A DNA stretch of 64,000 nucleotides from Amblyornis subalaris (Eukaryota > Chordata > Aves > Passeriformes > Ptilonorhynchidae), in NCBI GenBank assembly GCA_018881555.1, contig JACAXG010000018.1, positions 4,773,634-4,837,633 of the forward strand, read 5' to 3'. Positions within the stretch are counted from its first letter, which is position 1. The number at the start of each line of letters is the position of its first letter. The notes under the pieces are model-generated. The model was not told the origin of the DNA. It was given only the letters and a program-made list of their open reading frames with translations, and searched no databases. Shown here in pieces: positions 36,501 to 48,900 of this stretch. The translations under genes and the position numbers were made by a program.

Positions 36501-39500
36501 CAGGTAGGACAAAGCATGGTGGAACTGTTGAAGACAAGGAATTGCATGGCAGCAACAGCTTCCAAGGTAACCAGAATGTGAGACTAAGGAGACTCCCTTC
36601 GCACCCCTCCTGACAGAAAATAACATTGGTCCACTGAAGACAAATTATACAGCAGTGGATCAGATACAAGTAGCAGTCAATGAACTTGGTTCATGCACAC
36701 AAAAAGTTCCCCATTTCCCAAAAATGGAAGTGATCAGTCAGGAAGACCAAACAGGTAACTTCAATCTTCCACAGGAAATCCTCGTACATTAGAGCTGCCC
36801 CCAACTTGAGGTTACTCCTTTAGTGCAGTCACATTTTCTCGTTAGGCACGTTCTGCTTTCCATTGACATGCACAGACTACGTTAAAGAGCCTGGCCAAGA
36901 AAAAGGTTTGAAGAAAAAAGAAATAGCCACAATATTGACTATTACAGGACACTTAGAACGGAAGATTTCTCCTTTGAAAATAACCTTTGCAGAGGCTTTC
37001 TAGTTAGTCTTTGCTGCAAAGAAAGTTCTGTTCTTGCTGAAGTTTTGGAACAAGAAAAAAGAGAGAGAAGGCTTTAGAAAAATCCTTCCTTAGGAGGCTG
37101 CAATGAATTAGTATGCATCAGGCAGACGAAACTAAGCAGAAAGCTTTGAAGAAGTATTCCACACAGAAACTGCATTCTCTCATTTTCTGAAGGCAACAAA
37201 ACTTCTGTAGCACACTGTTTGTGCCACGACAGCTATTTTTGCCACTTGCTTTGTTTGCAGCAGCTACCTAAAGTTCTCCCTAGGCCACCATCTGGTAAGG
37301 ATTTACAACAGATTACGGGCAAAGATTTAAACCAGTGCACTTTACATTTGTCTGGTTTAGCACACTGCACAGGCTGAGCAACTTCTTGATGGATTGGGTT
37401 GTGCAGATATATTGGACCTGTAACTTTGATCAAAGTACTAAATATTCAGACTGTATGAACAACAACATTTTTCCTCTTCCTTAATCTACTCAGGAGTTGC
37501 TGTAAACTGAGGAAAGCACTGAAAATCCTCTCTTGCGTAACTCGGATTATTGGAAATATGAGCACAGATAATTAATCGGGAATGACACACTGGAGCCCTG
37601 CTGACCAGATTACCTCAGTGATTGGCATTCTGGCAGCTTCCCTGAGATTCCTCAGGATTCCCTTTCCCTGCTTCCCCATTTTTGCAAGGGCAATTTTCCA
37701 CGTTTGACAACGGGGGCAATAGATATTGGTTCAAAGTACCACAGAGACCACTACTTCACTCAAAAATCAAAGCAAAAGTAAAGGTTGGTAGTCTGAAGAA
37801 AGTTAATTAGGCCTGAAATTTGGATTTGTTCTTACAGGTACAGCCAAGCATCTTTCAGCTGTGTTAAACAGTCAAAGCAATACTTAACAGTAATAAGAAT
37901 ATCCACATTCACAACTGTAATCACAGTTTAAAGTTCATAAAAATAAAATCATTTGGTATATTTTCAGTCAAACTATGCTACGATGCAATATAAGTAATAA
38001 TTTAATCACACAATTGTTTTTAGATAAGAAATCTATCTGCTTATTGAAAAAGGTGTCAAAGTAGTTCTGTGGGGCTCTTCTATAACTGGCAGGCTTACAC
38101 TACAATGTATATACTGAGAGATTAGTCAGCTTAAACTACACTGGCTGACATTTGTGGCAGCTGGTTTCACTTCTAACACGGAGATAACTCACTTTTGGAA
38201 AAAGTACAAGTACACTCAAAAGTTTTAATACCTGTATGGAAAAATTTAATACTGTTAAAGCATTACAATACCCACTAAAATTAACGCTTACGCAAGTTTA
38301 TTTTGTTCCAGTAACTTTTGAATAGTGCATATTCACTTGGAAAATGCACCACTTTGGTTAAGATCTGAAAGTTACACAGAACATCTTGAGAAACAAAAAC
38401 AATAGCGAGAAAAAGGGAGAGGAAAAAATACTGATTGTCATCATTTTCAACGTAAGTAAACGTTGACTACCAGGACTGTGGAAAGATTTGTTGCAAAGAT
38501 CTATCAAATCCTTTTTACTTCAGCTGACATCATTCAAGAAAGAGCCATTACCGAACAAGACTTAGGAGTTTGTTGTTCTGTGAACAACCACCTAAGCAAA
38601 TTAACAGACAAAAATTAGAGGGCTACGCTGTGCTATCTTATTATGATGGTCTGTAACAAAGAAAAGAGAGGGTCAAATGCCTGCTTTTCCAATAACAGGC
38701 AGTATCTGTACAGTATTTCACGTGATTAACTCAAAATGCTTCAAAACAGCCAAGCTGATGAAGGAATTGAGAAGTCCCTTACAAGCCTCTGAAAACATTA
38801 TTCCTGTAAGTTCAGTGACATCCCTCCTCGTTCTCTCTCTCCATTACTTCCATGAACTACAAGTTAGAAATGAGGAGGTTCAGCACTATGTGGATAGATA
38901 AGCCTGTAAAAATTAAATGAAGGGGAAGGATGGACAGCGAAGTAGTAGCCACTGTTAAGCTGGGAAATTCATGGAGCCTCAGCAGAGTTGCCTGCAAACC
39001 CCTAAGATGTCTGCAATTGCAGGTAATTTTCAAAGAGGTTCACCCATGGTACACATTACCAGACAATGTGGCTGACCCAAAACCTGTTCTGTCCCACTTC
39101 TCACTATAGAAGATGCTGCAGGTGTGCTCTGGAAGTCTCAAATAAGCTATCATGCTTTTAGTGGTACTAAAAGTACAATAGTGCTAATTATCTAACTAGA
39201 TGATTTCTAGAATGTGGTACCTTTGCTTTTTTCTTTAAAAATATGCAAATCCTACCAATGAATATTCTTTACTTAGAATGAGAAACAAACAACAAGGCCA
39301 TGTTCACTCACAATACCATCCTGTACTGCACATCCTTCCCTTCCTTGTAGTCATCACCCCTGGATTTAGATGCATCCACAACTTATCCCCTGTGCATGGA
39401 AGCAGGGAATGCTGCTGATCAGCTCTCTGGTTATACCTTGTGTCTCCCACTAACGTCCAAAGACAAACAGAACAGGGTCAGGACAGTTTTAAGGACTGCC

Positions 39501-40807
39501 CATGCTGTAACTACCACCAGGTTTCCCGAGCCAACTGAGTACCCCACCCAGAAAATGCTCAACCCACTTGCCAGAGATGTTCCCAAAGACAGAAAGCATG
39601 TAGCTGTTTCACCTGGAAGGAGGAGAAGGCAGTTGACATTTGGCAAGTATGAGCTATCTTAATACCACACAACTGTAAGCCTATTTAATTTATGATTATT
39701 ATCTAGACTCCAAGAGGGACTGCTGTTTGAGGTACCCTGCAGGTATTACCAAAGCCATCTGTGCTAATGCCACTTCTGAGTAGCCTCCCCATGGAAAGTA
39801 ACCCAATGCCCTCAAACTCTTCCTGAGGTTTGTTTTCATTAGTATCTCCCTTCNGTCCTAATAGTGTTGAAATTGTGAAGTTGAACTGCTGTTTTCCCAT
39901 TCTGTCAAAGCATGTTTCTTTTCCTAGGCACAGCCAGCAGGCAGTATTATACCAGATCAGGGCAAGCAGTGAGGATAGTGTAGAGAAAGGATTCCAGATG
40001 GACAAAAAGAGCAAGAATTTCAGATGATCAGCTATGCTACACTGATTAAAAAATTACTTCCATATTTTCCATATAATACGTGTCTGTGAAAGAGATACCT
40101 TGTTTATGTAATCCAAAAGAAGTGGGCAGGAAGACATCAGAGAAGCCTTAACATCTGCAGCTAGAGTTTTCTATGGTAGCCTCTAGTAGATAATCTATAC
40201 AAGCCTCTCCTCCCTAAAACCTCTCTCTCCTCCCTGTCCACAGAAAGCCCTTTTGACAAGCAATCTGTTCGTTTGCCATTTTGAATACTTCAGGGGAAAA
40301 AGAATTACTCTTCTGATGCCTAAGAAAATTAAAAAGCCAGCCTTAAATCTGCTTCAGAAATGTTCTCAGACTGTTCCTCATTTCCATGGGCATGTCACCA
40401 AGTAGAGCATCTCTTAACTTCCCAACATGAAATGAGCAGTGATTTTTTAAACACTATTTCCTTAAATGTGTATGAGTGGGCAGAGAAAAGAAGAGGCTAA
40501 ATTATCTTGTATCTTCCTGCTCCTCTATCTTCCCCAGTATTTCCAACATTACACACAAGAAATTTCTTTCAACATATACACCATATTACCAAATAAAGGA
40601 GCATTTATCCTAGTTCCCCACAAATGACACCAGCACTCCTTGCTGTATATAACACCCGTTATTTTGTAGTGCACCTGTCACACCTACATTTTTCATATAC
40701 ACACTTAAGCCACCATTCTAAATTCACACCACAGCTCAACTCACGGCTGTGGAAAAAAACCAGAGGGATGTGGTGGAGGCACTGATTGTCACCTGACAAC
40801 AGAACTT

Positions 40808-40832
40808 AGCCAATCTAACNAGCCAATCTAAC
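40808..40832. repeat. 13-bp tandem duplication
   Basis: AGCCAATCTAAC occurs twice in a row, separated by an ambiguous base. Confidence 0.75.
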
Positions 40833-41371
40833 CGCTAACTTACTAAACCGCAGACATTGCTCTTCCCCTCTTCTCGGTTCCTGCACCAGCAGTTCCATCT
40901 GTGCTCCCAACCTAGCTCCAGAACGTAAGCTTTAACCAACCCACATGCACAGGGCGGTAGCTATCCAACACTAGCTAAAAAAAGCAGTTTATCACATCCA
41001 AACTAAAACTGAGACTTCACACAACTGGAAAAAAGGATATCCTAATTTAAGTTTTTATTAAACATCATAATGGCTGTGGGTACCTGTGCAAAATTCTATG
41101 GTGCTGGACTGCAGCACCTGCAGAGTCAGAGCCAGAGCACCATCCTTTCACCGCACACTCGTGCAGATGTGCCCAATGTTCCTGGGAAAGTCTTAAATTT
41201 AAAAATAAAGGGCGCTACCAGCTACACATAACCAATCTTAGCTCCAACATCCAGACATGTGCATTCATTTTGGTAGGGGAGCTGTGGAAGGCTTATTACC
41301 AACAGGAAGCAAAATTAAAGTAAAAATGGGCAACAAAGAATTAAATAGTTACAAAAGGCAAAGAAGGCAGT

Positions 41372-41392
41372 TTTACACACACGCACACACAA
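41372..41392. repeat. Short CA microsatellite
   Basis: TTACACACACGCACACACAA: a brief imperfect CA run. Confidence 0.55.
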
Positions 41393-44300
41393 AATAATTT
41401 TGCCTTAGTGAGCTTAAGTGAGGGGGTGATAAAGTGTTTTGATTACTTGCTTTAGAACCTCACATTCAACACAGCCAGTAGATTTAAAAAGCCACTATGC
41501 TAGGAGCTCATCAAACCTACCCACAACAACAGGGTTTTGCATATGCATTTTCTATTACAGCTATGCTAGCTACAGATAGAGTTTATTTTCGCATCAACTT
41601 ATATGTTTCTTCTTTAAAATATATTAAAATAATTCAATTGCTGAACACACTTGTGATTTATTAATTACAGAGGTAACACAAGACTAACTTGCTGAACTTC
41701 ACAATCTGCAGCTGCTTTAAAGGCTGACTAGATGACGAGAAAGACAAACCAAAAGGGGTCAGACACAGAACCTGACATTAAAATATTCAAGTTCTGATCC
41801 TCAGTCTGATTCTCAAGCTTTTCAGCAAGCAAGATTCCACAGTCAGAAAGAATTGAAAGGTGTAGTCCAGGTCTAAAAATCAGCTTGTTCATGTTCCCTG
41901 CAGCCAACTAGTACATTTAACTCTTTATACTATCTTTTGCCCAGAAAGTACCTGCATTCAGCAGCTGATTTTTATGTTAAAGTTTTACTCTTGCTTCAGC
42001 AGAAATGGTTATCTACAACAAAATTCAGAAGCTGGAGCAAAGCAGTTGTAACTTAACTGGTAAAGTTGTTCTGCAGTATGTTCAACTACAGTAGGGTAAG
42101 GTAAACAGGCTTCTAAGTTTTTGTCTTATTTCACCTAAAAATAAGAGCAGGAGCTTTATTTCCACTTCTTTCCTTTGTGAATTCTTCATATTTTTGTTAC
42201 AAGACACAAGCTGTGAAGCCAAAGATTTGTTGTGCACATCCTGCTGGCAACTGGAATCTCAGATCAACATCCTCTCAATGCAACTAACAACCGTTTCCAT
42301 GGGAACAAAGACACTACTATGATAATTCATAGCAGCCACAGGATCATACTGACCATGCCCTGTCTACACCAAGTTCACATCTGAAGGTTTCCAACACAAC
42401 AGATGACATCTCACAACCATGAACTGACAACTTTATTATTAAAATCAATGCTGCAGTTTATGACAATTTCTAAGTAAGAGAAAAACTGATGATTCATTTT
42501 TTTAGATGTCTTCTTTCTTAGTTAAGGGATAGAAGCAACTTGTAATTTTCCTATTATCATCTATTTATCTTAAGTGGTGCTATTGACAAGAAAGAATAAC
42601 AATTCTCTGTCTTAAACAGTCCTCAACAAAAGGAGTAGTAGCACAATGGTTTCCATTTCATATACGGAGGAACAAAGACACACTGAGATTAAAGCGATCT
42701 ACTGAGCCTCACGTAGCAAACCAGTGACCAGAGAGTCTTTTCCACACCAGTGTATCATTAACTCAAAGTGGAGACTGCTTCCTGGAGTAACAGTTTACAC
42801 TTAAGTAATTCGCTCCCATTTACAGCAGTACATCACCTGGTAATGAGTACAAAAGTATTTGACTGGTGCAGTTGAAGGCAGAATCTATTTAGACTCACTG
42901 AAGCACTGCAATCAGATAACCTAGTTCACTTCTTTTGAGCTCGTTTCTTGCCATATCCAAAGAGCATATTGCTGGTTTTAAAGATTCAGCAATTTAAAAA
43001 AACTTAAGGCGTTACAGTTCCTTGCCCTGGTTCTGTTACCGTGTTTTATATGAGAACTATATTTAGTCCAATTAATAACTTACTTATTAAACTTAAAAGT
43101 TCCATAAACTTGATGGCATGAATGGATGCACAAGAGAATAATTATTTATTACATAATAATTACATGTAACTAAAAGAAAACTATCTTATAAAATATTTCT
43201 TGACTGATTTTTTTCTTTAAATAAAGTGATCCCTTTCAACTGTTGAGGCTTTGCAGCACGCAACTAAGAATAACATTTCCCAAAGACTCTCATGTACTTC
43301 ATATCTTCTTTTATCAAAGCAGCATAAAGCTCATACTGGCTTTCTTCCTAAAAGGCATACTTTGGACTGAAGGACTATGAACGTTATACTGTAACATATT
43401 CAGCCCCATCAGAGCACTATTGCAAGATGACTTCCAAAGGCAGGAATATCTACAGGCAATCAAACAATCCTATCACTTCTTTTCCTCCCAGCTAAAAGTA
43501 CTAATAGATTGGAAAACAGAACATCGAGTACTTCCAAGTATTAGGAAAAAATGTAAGACTACTAAGACCAAAGGTCTAAGTGATTGCTGCCAAGACTTGC
43601 ACACAAATGATACTTCTCTATGCTGCAGTTATATGCAATTCACTGGGGCATCAACCTGAAGCTAACTCTTCCAAAGCATTAGTCCCATCAGAATGATGAA
43701 GTTTGAATTAGAAGCATCAAAAGGCTTACTTTTTGTGCCCATTTTGTCATTATGTTTATTTTTATCTCTGAATCAGAATTAACTCTATTTCAAGCTGGAA
43801 TTAAAAAAAACTAAACCAAACAAAGCAACCATTTTAAATATGTAACTACACCATTAATACGCTGAATGTGAAAATAGAACAGCATATGGCAAAAGAGATT
43901 ATGGGGATTAGCCAATTAAATGGTATGACTCAAACCAACATGATCCGTCAAATCTGTATTTTGCAGTGGAGTATGTGGGGCCATGGGAACAGGACTTCAC
44001 CTAATGCAAATAACAAAAGTCAAACTTCTGAAAATAACTGGTTTGGCAAAAAGCATCTTCAAGGAGAAGTGTGAGACGTCCAAAACTTACAAGCTAAGAA
44101 CAATTTATTTCTGGATGTCTTCCTTCTCTTTAATGCTGGAGTTCACAGCACCTACTTGATGCAGAACTTATTACCAGCAGTCCCACGGGACAATAACATT
44201 GATTATAAATTCTATACTCACTAATTATTCACATCCTTAGGACACATGATATTAATTTTACAAGATTAGAGACCAAATTCTTGATAATAAAAGAACACAG

Positions 44301-45479
44301 TAAACATCTCAGTGAAATTGAGTTTCCACAATCATAAGAGAACAAAATATTCAAGCAGGGCTTTAGGCAGAATGGAGGCCTGTTTGTAGGAGTTGAATGC
44401 AATCCTCACCATCAGGTTTCACAGACAGGCAAATAGTTCACCTGCATATTTAAGAGAAGGAAAGAGGTAAAAGTAGCAGAGGTATCTGGAAATAGTGCCT
44501 CCAAAAGGTGACATTACTGTCATGCAATCACCCTCATTACACCTTGTGTAAGACNTGCTCAAAAGACAGATCCTGCAGGAAATGGGCCAGGATATTTTTC
44601 TTTTGGTTAACCCNTGGGACTCTGAGCACTTGACTAAATAGAATTCATTCATTCAAGTCCATTTGAGCTCATTCTTCTACAGTTATGTCAAAGATGCATG
44701 AAGAATTGTCAAAAATCCAAGCAAACAGTTGTTCACAGATATCATACACGTACGTGACCAATCACACTAAAGAATTTCAGGCTTTATACTACTAAAGGTC
44801 TAAATGTATAAACTGAAAGCTGTATTACAAAATAATATAAACACTTTTTATACCACCTGAAGGAATTAGTTGCAAACCAAAGTCATTCTTTTATTAAAGA
44901 TTTTATTAAAGGTTCACCTTGAAATAATTTTAAATGCCAATATTATACAAACACATTAGCACTTTTAAGAGCTAAATGAAAGAAAAAGCAGGTTGAAAAG
45001 TGGATACAACTACCACATTCACAAAACCACAATTTCAAAAAGCACCTTTTAATCAATGCAATCTCAATAAGCACACACTTCTCCAACATCTTAAATCTTC
45101 CTTTAGAAGGAACAACTTAGTGGGAAAGAAATGGAAAAAAACCATCATTAAATGCAGTTTCAAGTCTTAACTTGACAGCTTTCGAAGGAACAAGATGCTA
45201 CACGTGGCTATGTAATGGAACTGCCTCTTATAAAACTTGACCATGGATGCACAGATATGGAAACAAATGAAATTTATTTAAAAATTTCCATTTCCTGGGC
45301 TAAATCTTATAATATTATAACCACCTGTTTATTATAATATGCAAAACCAAGACAGCTGTCTCCTATGGATTTAATGTTAAATACAAAGAAGCTTATCCTC
45401 TACTTCTCTCTCATGCTGTTTCAGTTAAGAACACAAGCCTCAAATGCATCAGTGCCAGCCAGCTTTGAGAAATGTAACC

Positions 45480-45505
45480 AAGTTTGGTGAAATTTCACCA
45501 AACTT
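45480..45505. repeat. Perfect 26-bp palindrome
   Basis: AAGTTTGGTGAAA followed immediately by its exact reverse complement, with no spacer. It lies about 210 bases inside the intron after coding exon 1. It could bind a symmetric dimer or extrude as a hairpin; no factor is identified. Confidence 0.85.
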
Positions 45506-45712
45506 TCGTTTTCATTAACAACCTTCTCCCCACTATGCTTAGCAGAAAAATGTTCTTGTATACAGATCTGTATGCATTCCTAAGCCATAACATGGGTTAC
45601 TTACAAAGCCCTTCATTTCATTTACTTGCTGATTATGGCTTTGGTATCTACAATATGGTGAACACATCGAAAACAAATATGTGTTTAAAAAAAAAGTAGT
45701 TTATCTGCTTAC

Positions 45713-45932
45713 CTTGAGGAAAAGAATTTGGCTGCACTAAGTACAGGAACGCATGTACTATTTTAAACAAAATTCCTATTGCCCCAGGTTCATGGTATGC
45801 ACCTGTATCATACGTCTTGGCTGGTACAAATCCAAAATCCAGAGTTCCAGGAGGCGGTTTGTATATAGGCTGTACCTCTGAAATAGTACTTCCACAAAAC
45901 AGCAGCAGCAGCAAACAGAGTTCCACAGCCAT
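45713..45932 (-). CDS. PROM1: PROM1 coding exon 1 (start codon, signal peptide, N-terminal ectodomain)
   Basis: Encodes residues 1-73 plus the first base of codon 74. It begins MAVELCLLLLLFCGSTISEV, a typical signal peptide with a leucine-rich core, and then a short extracellular N-terminus ending GAIGILFKIVHAFLYLVQP, which matches human GPIGILFELVHIFLYVVQP. The ATG has G at -3 and G at +4, a good Kozak context, and is the only start that gives a signal peptide in the right place. The donor CCTCAAG|GTAAGC is strong. The exon ends in phase 1 and joins the exon at 29651-29709 across a 16-kb intron. Confidence 0.95.
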
Positions 45933-45948
45933 AGCGAGCAGTATTCAT
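45808..45948 (-). other. Overlapping upstream ORF across the PROM1 start codon
   Basis: An ATG at 45948, 16 nt before the PROM1 ATG and out of frame with it, opens a frame of 46 codons that runs over the start and stops at 45808. Its context is weak (T at -3), so most ribosomes should scan past to the stronger PROM1 ATG. If the leader does include this ATG, it could lower translation. No similarity to any known peptide is recognised; a regulatory rather than protein role is the likely one. Confidence 0.35.
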
Positions 45949-45952
45949 AAAA
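45933..45952 (-). other. PROM1: Candidate 5' UTR part of the ATG exon, with an upstream ATG
   Basis: A plausible acceptor, ATCTCTACCTCCAG|TTTTATG, would start the ATG exon at 45952 and leave a 20-nt leader before the PROM1 start. A second possible acceptor (TTTCTAG) lies about 30 bases further upstream. Either way the leader includes an ATG 16 nt before the real start, in another frame. The boundary is inferred from motif alone. Confidence 0.4.
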
Positions 45953-48900
45953 CTGGAGGTAGAGATATTTGTCCGACCAAGTCTAGAAATCTTCAATACA
46001 TTCACTTCCGGGTAGCTTTCTTGGCAGGACAATGCTGGTGGACTCTCANGCCTTCAACTCTTAAATGTATTCTTACTTCATAGAGTGGTACAGCAGCCTC
46101 TCGCAGAAACGACTTGGTGCACCACTGCTGGCAAAAAAAAACCAAACAAACAGCTCACTAAGGTGTATGCAGGCAAAAAGGAAAGGGCAAAACAGTCTGC
46201 AACCACCTTCTGTAGAAATTGAACATTATCAACAGTTGCAAAAGCTAGCCAGATAGGACAGGGAAGAAAAAAATATTGAGGTTTGCGAGTAATATGTTAT
46301 ATTACATACACTGTACTTGAAAGAGGGGGGAAAAAACAATTATGCACAGTTCCAGGTCAGTGACTTTTCAAAAACAAAGCAGAACNTTGGTACAGCTCCA
46401 AGGGAAACAAAACTAAAGAACAGTGTATGAATTGCGCTTCTGACTAAGTACAATATGTCATGTCACAACAATTAGACAACGTATTTAATCAGCCACCTGA
46501 TGGTTCTGTAGTTGATGACAATTATTACAAGTCATACCCTGTATTTCTTTCATCTAAACCTTGCAGCAAAACCTTCAATGCCAGATACTCCAAATTAATT
46601 GTCTTCCAAGACTCAGGAAAAAAATTATGCATCACTGAAAAGTTACCAAAACCAAAAAGAAAAACCCAAACCAACAAAACTTCACCCTCTTGACAGATGA
46701 CAATGGGTGTCACCAATTACTTTCTATTAATTCAAGGCTTTCCCTAAGAATTGGAAAAGTCAACAATTTTTATTCACAGCTTGCTAAAGCTGAGTGTCAT
46801 TAAGATAACTTTGGATGGTTATACATGTTTAAGAACATTCTGAATCTACAGAACAATCACAGCACCTCAATCTACCACTACTTAAGAAATGTAAACAGAA
46901 ACATCCCCGGGTTTCCAACAAATCAAATGACCACATCTTGATCTATGTGAAGCCAGGTAAGACTCCTTCACTTCAGTGTGCAACAGCAGCCTCTGAGGAA
47001 ACAGACCAAAGCAACCAAATGAAAGGCAACAGAAGAACTGCTGCCCTTCTTTGACTTTGGAAGCTGTACATACTTGATGAGTGTGACAGTGACCACCACA
47101 TTGACTTTCCCACCCATCAGGCTGGCTTCTCTTTGAGAGCCTTTGGTGATCCCGCAGAGTGCCACTGGTGGGGCCACATGGGAACACACTGCTCATGACA
47201 AGACATCCCCTTCCAGCTGGGGAACACCCAGAGCCAACTGCCTGCCTTCCCTGAGCACAGCTGGGCTTCTGGGTGCCTTTTTCAGCAGCACTCCCCTAAA
47301 GAAATGCTTTCAATCTCCAGCTTTGTGTTCAGACAACGCACCTATGAGAGCGACAGCAAAATAACACAAACACCTCATGGCTGCAGCCAGGCCAGTGCTA
47401 CACCAATACCTGGACTTCCAAGGTACTTCCAAGTCAAAGAGATGCTGAAGACAGAAGACTTAAAACCTGTAGTAAGGTGAGACTTAAATCTCTCCCATGC
47501 TTTACAGTCTCTGGTAAAACACCAGCTACCTTTCTGAAAACTGGTACTGACTTGCAAGAAATCAAAATCACATTGCAAGCTTGTNTAGTAGTCTGTGCTG
47601 CACTCAAAGNATAGATCAAGACCAAGAAAAATATGGAACAAAGGAATACAAGATCACATCAAAGACCTAGAGACAGTTTTATTTCCCCACGATTCAACTG
47701 AGTTAAGAGAGAACACTCAAGCCTGTCTCCTCCTCATGGCTTGTGAAAACCAAGTAGAATGAACAGTAATAATGCTGTGATTAGCACAATTATCCAACAC
47801 TTATTCAAAAAGGTGATGTTAGCAACCACTCTGAAATATGACGCTCAAAACAAGAACACAGTAATTTAGAACACATAATACCATGAGTATCTTCCTATCT
47901 GGNAAATAATGTTTTGTTAAGGACTAACGAAAGAAAAAAAAAGTTCAGATCCAAAATATTAATTTTTCTCCTTTAATTTTTTACTGAGACTAGTTTTCTT
48001 AAGCCTAAAAGATACATTTTAGTGAAATTTTATCACATGCATGTCTTGCTCTACAGCTGAACATAAAAATGGTCAGAAAGTGAAAACTGCTTAGGCTGTA
48101 GTTTATTATCAAATCTCCAGAAACTCTACAGGACAAAATATCACAAGACTAGAACTAGGTGAAAAAAAATTTATTTTGCCTTTACGACAGAACAGTGAAA
48201 ATTGTGCAAGCTTGATACACTACTGTTCAATTTGGTTTTCTTAAAAAGAGGTTTGAACAATTTCAAGCCAGGTTTAGTTTTCTGGAAATTTCTAAAGTAC
48301 AGCTGCAACACTTCAATGAGTCAGGAGAAAAAGCTCACACATGGTAACTGAGCCTTGATTCCAAAAGTTAAGAAAGCGGATGCAAAGGCATCCATTTCAG
48401 CGTGGTTGTGAAAGACAGGGCATGCTCTCAGTAGCGTGTTCTGTTATACTAGAGAGAGGGCAGAAGAAAAGAAAGTATACACAACTTTTTTTTTGGTAAG
48501 ATTTTAGATTAAAGACAATTTAAAGTCTATCTAACTGCACAAACAGGCAAACAAAACACTGTCAAAATGTTCTCCCAATATAGGAAAACAATCCCTACAT
48601 CTGCTAGAAATAGGTAGTCATGTATTAACCCAGACAAAGTGGGCTGTTTTAAGACAAGGACACTACTGAAATTGCAAGGATGCTCTCTGTACTGTGAAAA
48701 CCAACTATAAATGGAGAAACTGTAAGTCTCCAACTCCACACAGTTTTCACTCAAGTTTTTATAAAATTCAGGTGAGTTTCCTGCAAATCAAAGAATCTGC
48801 AGAACTCTGACCATACTCTCTTCCTCTCCCTTTGTTGGCAAATGTATCACAGTAAACATGGTACACATAATCTTACCAGGCAATTCCTCCAGACTGACAC

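Larger units (their letters stand above)
29710..45712 (-). other. PROM1 first coding intron (16 kb)
   Basis: The largest intron. It holds a group of three CR1 fragments (32.06-33.52 kb), short CA/CATA microsatellites, a 13-bp tandem duplication near 40808 and a perfect palindrome near its 5' end. Blocks of higher GC at 35030-35400 and 39390-40020 contain open frames without recognised domains. No tRNA or other RNA gene was recognised. Confidence 0.55.

Noticed and set aside
45817..46083. 88-codon plus-strand open frame
   Set aside because: Antisense to the PROM1 ATG exon and its leader; no features of its own.
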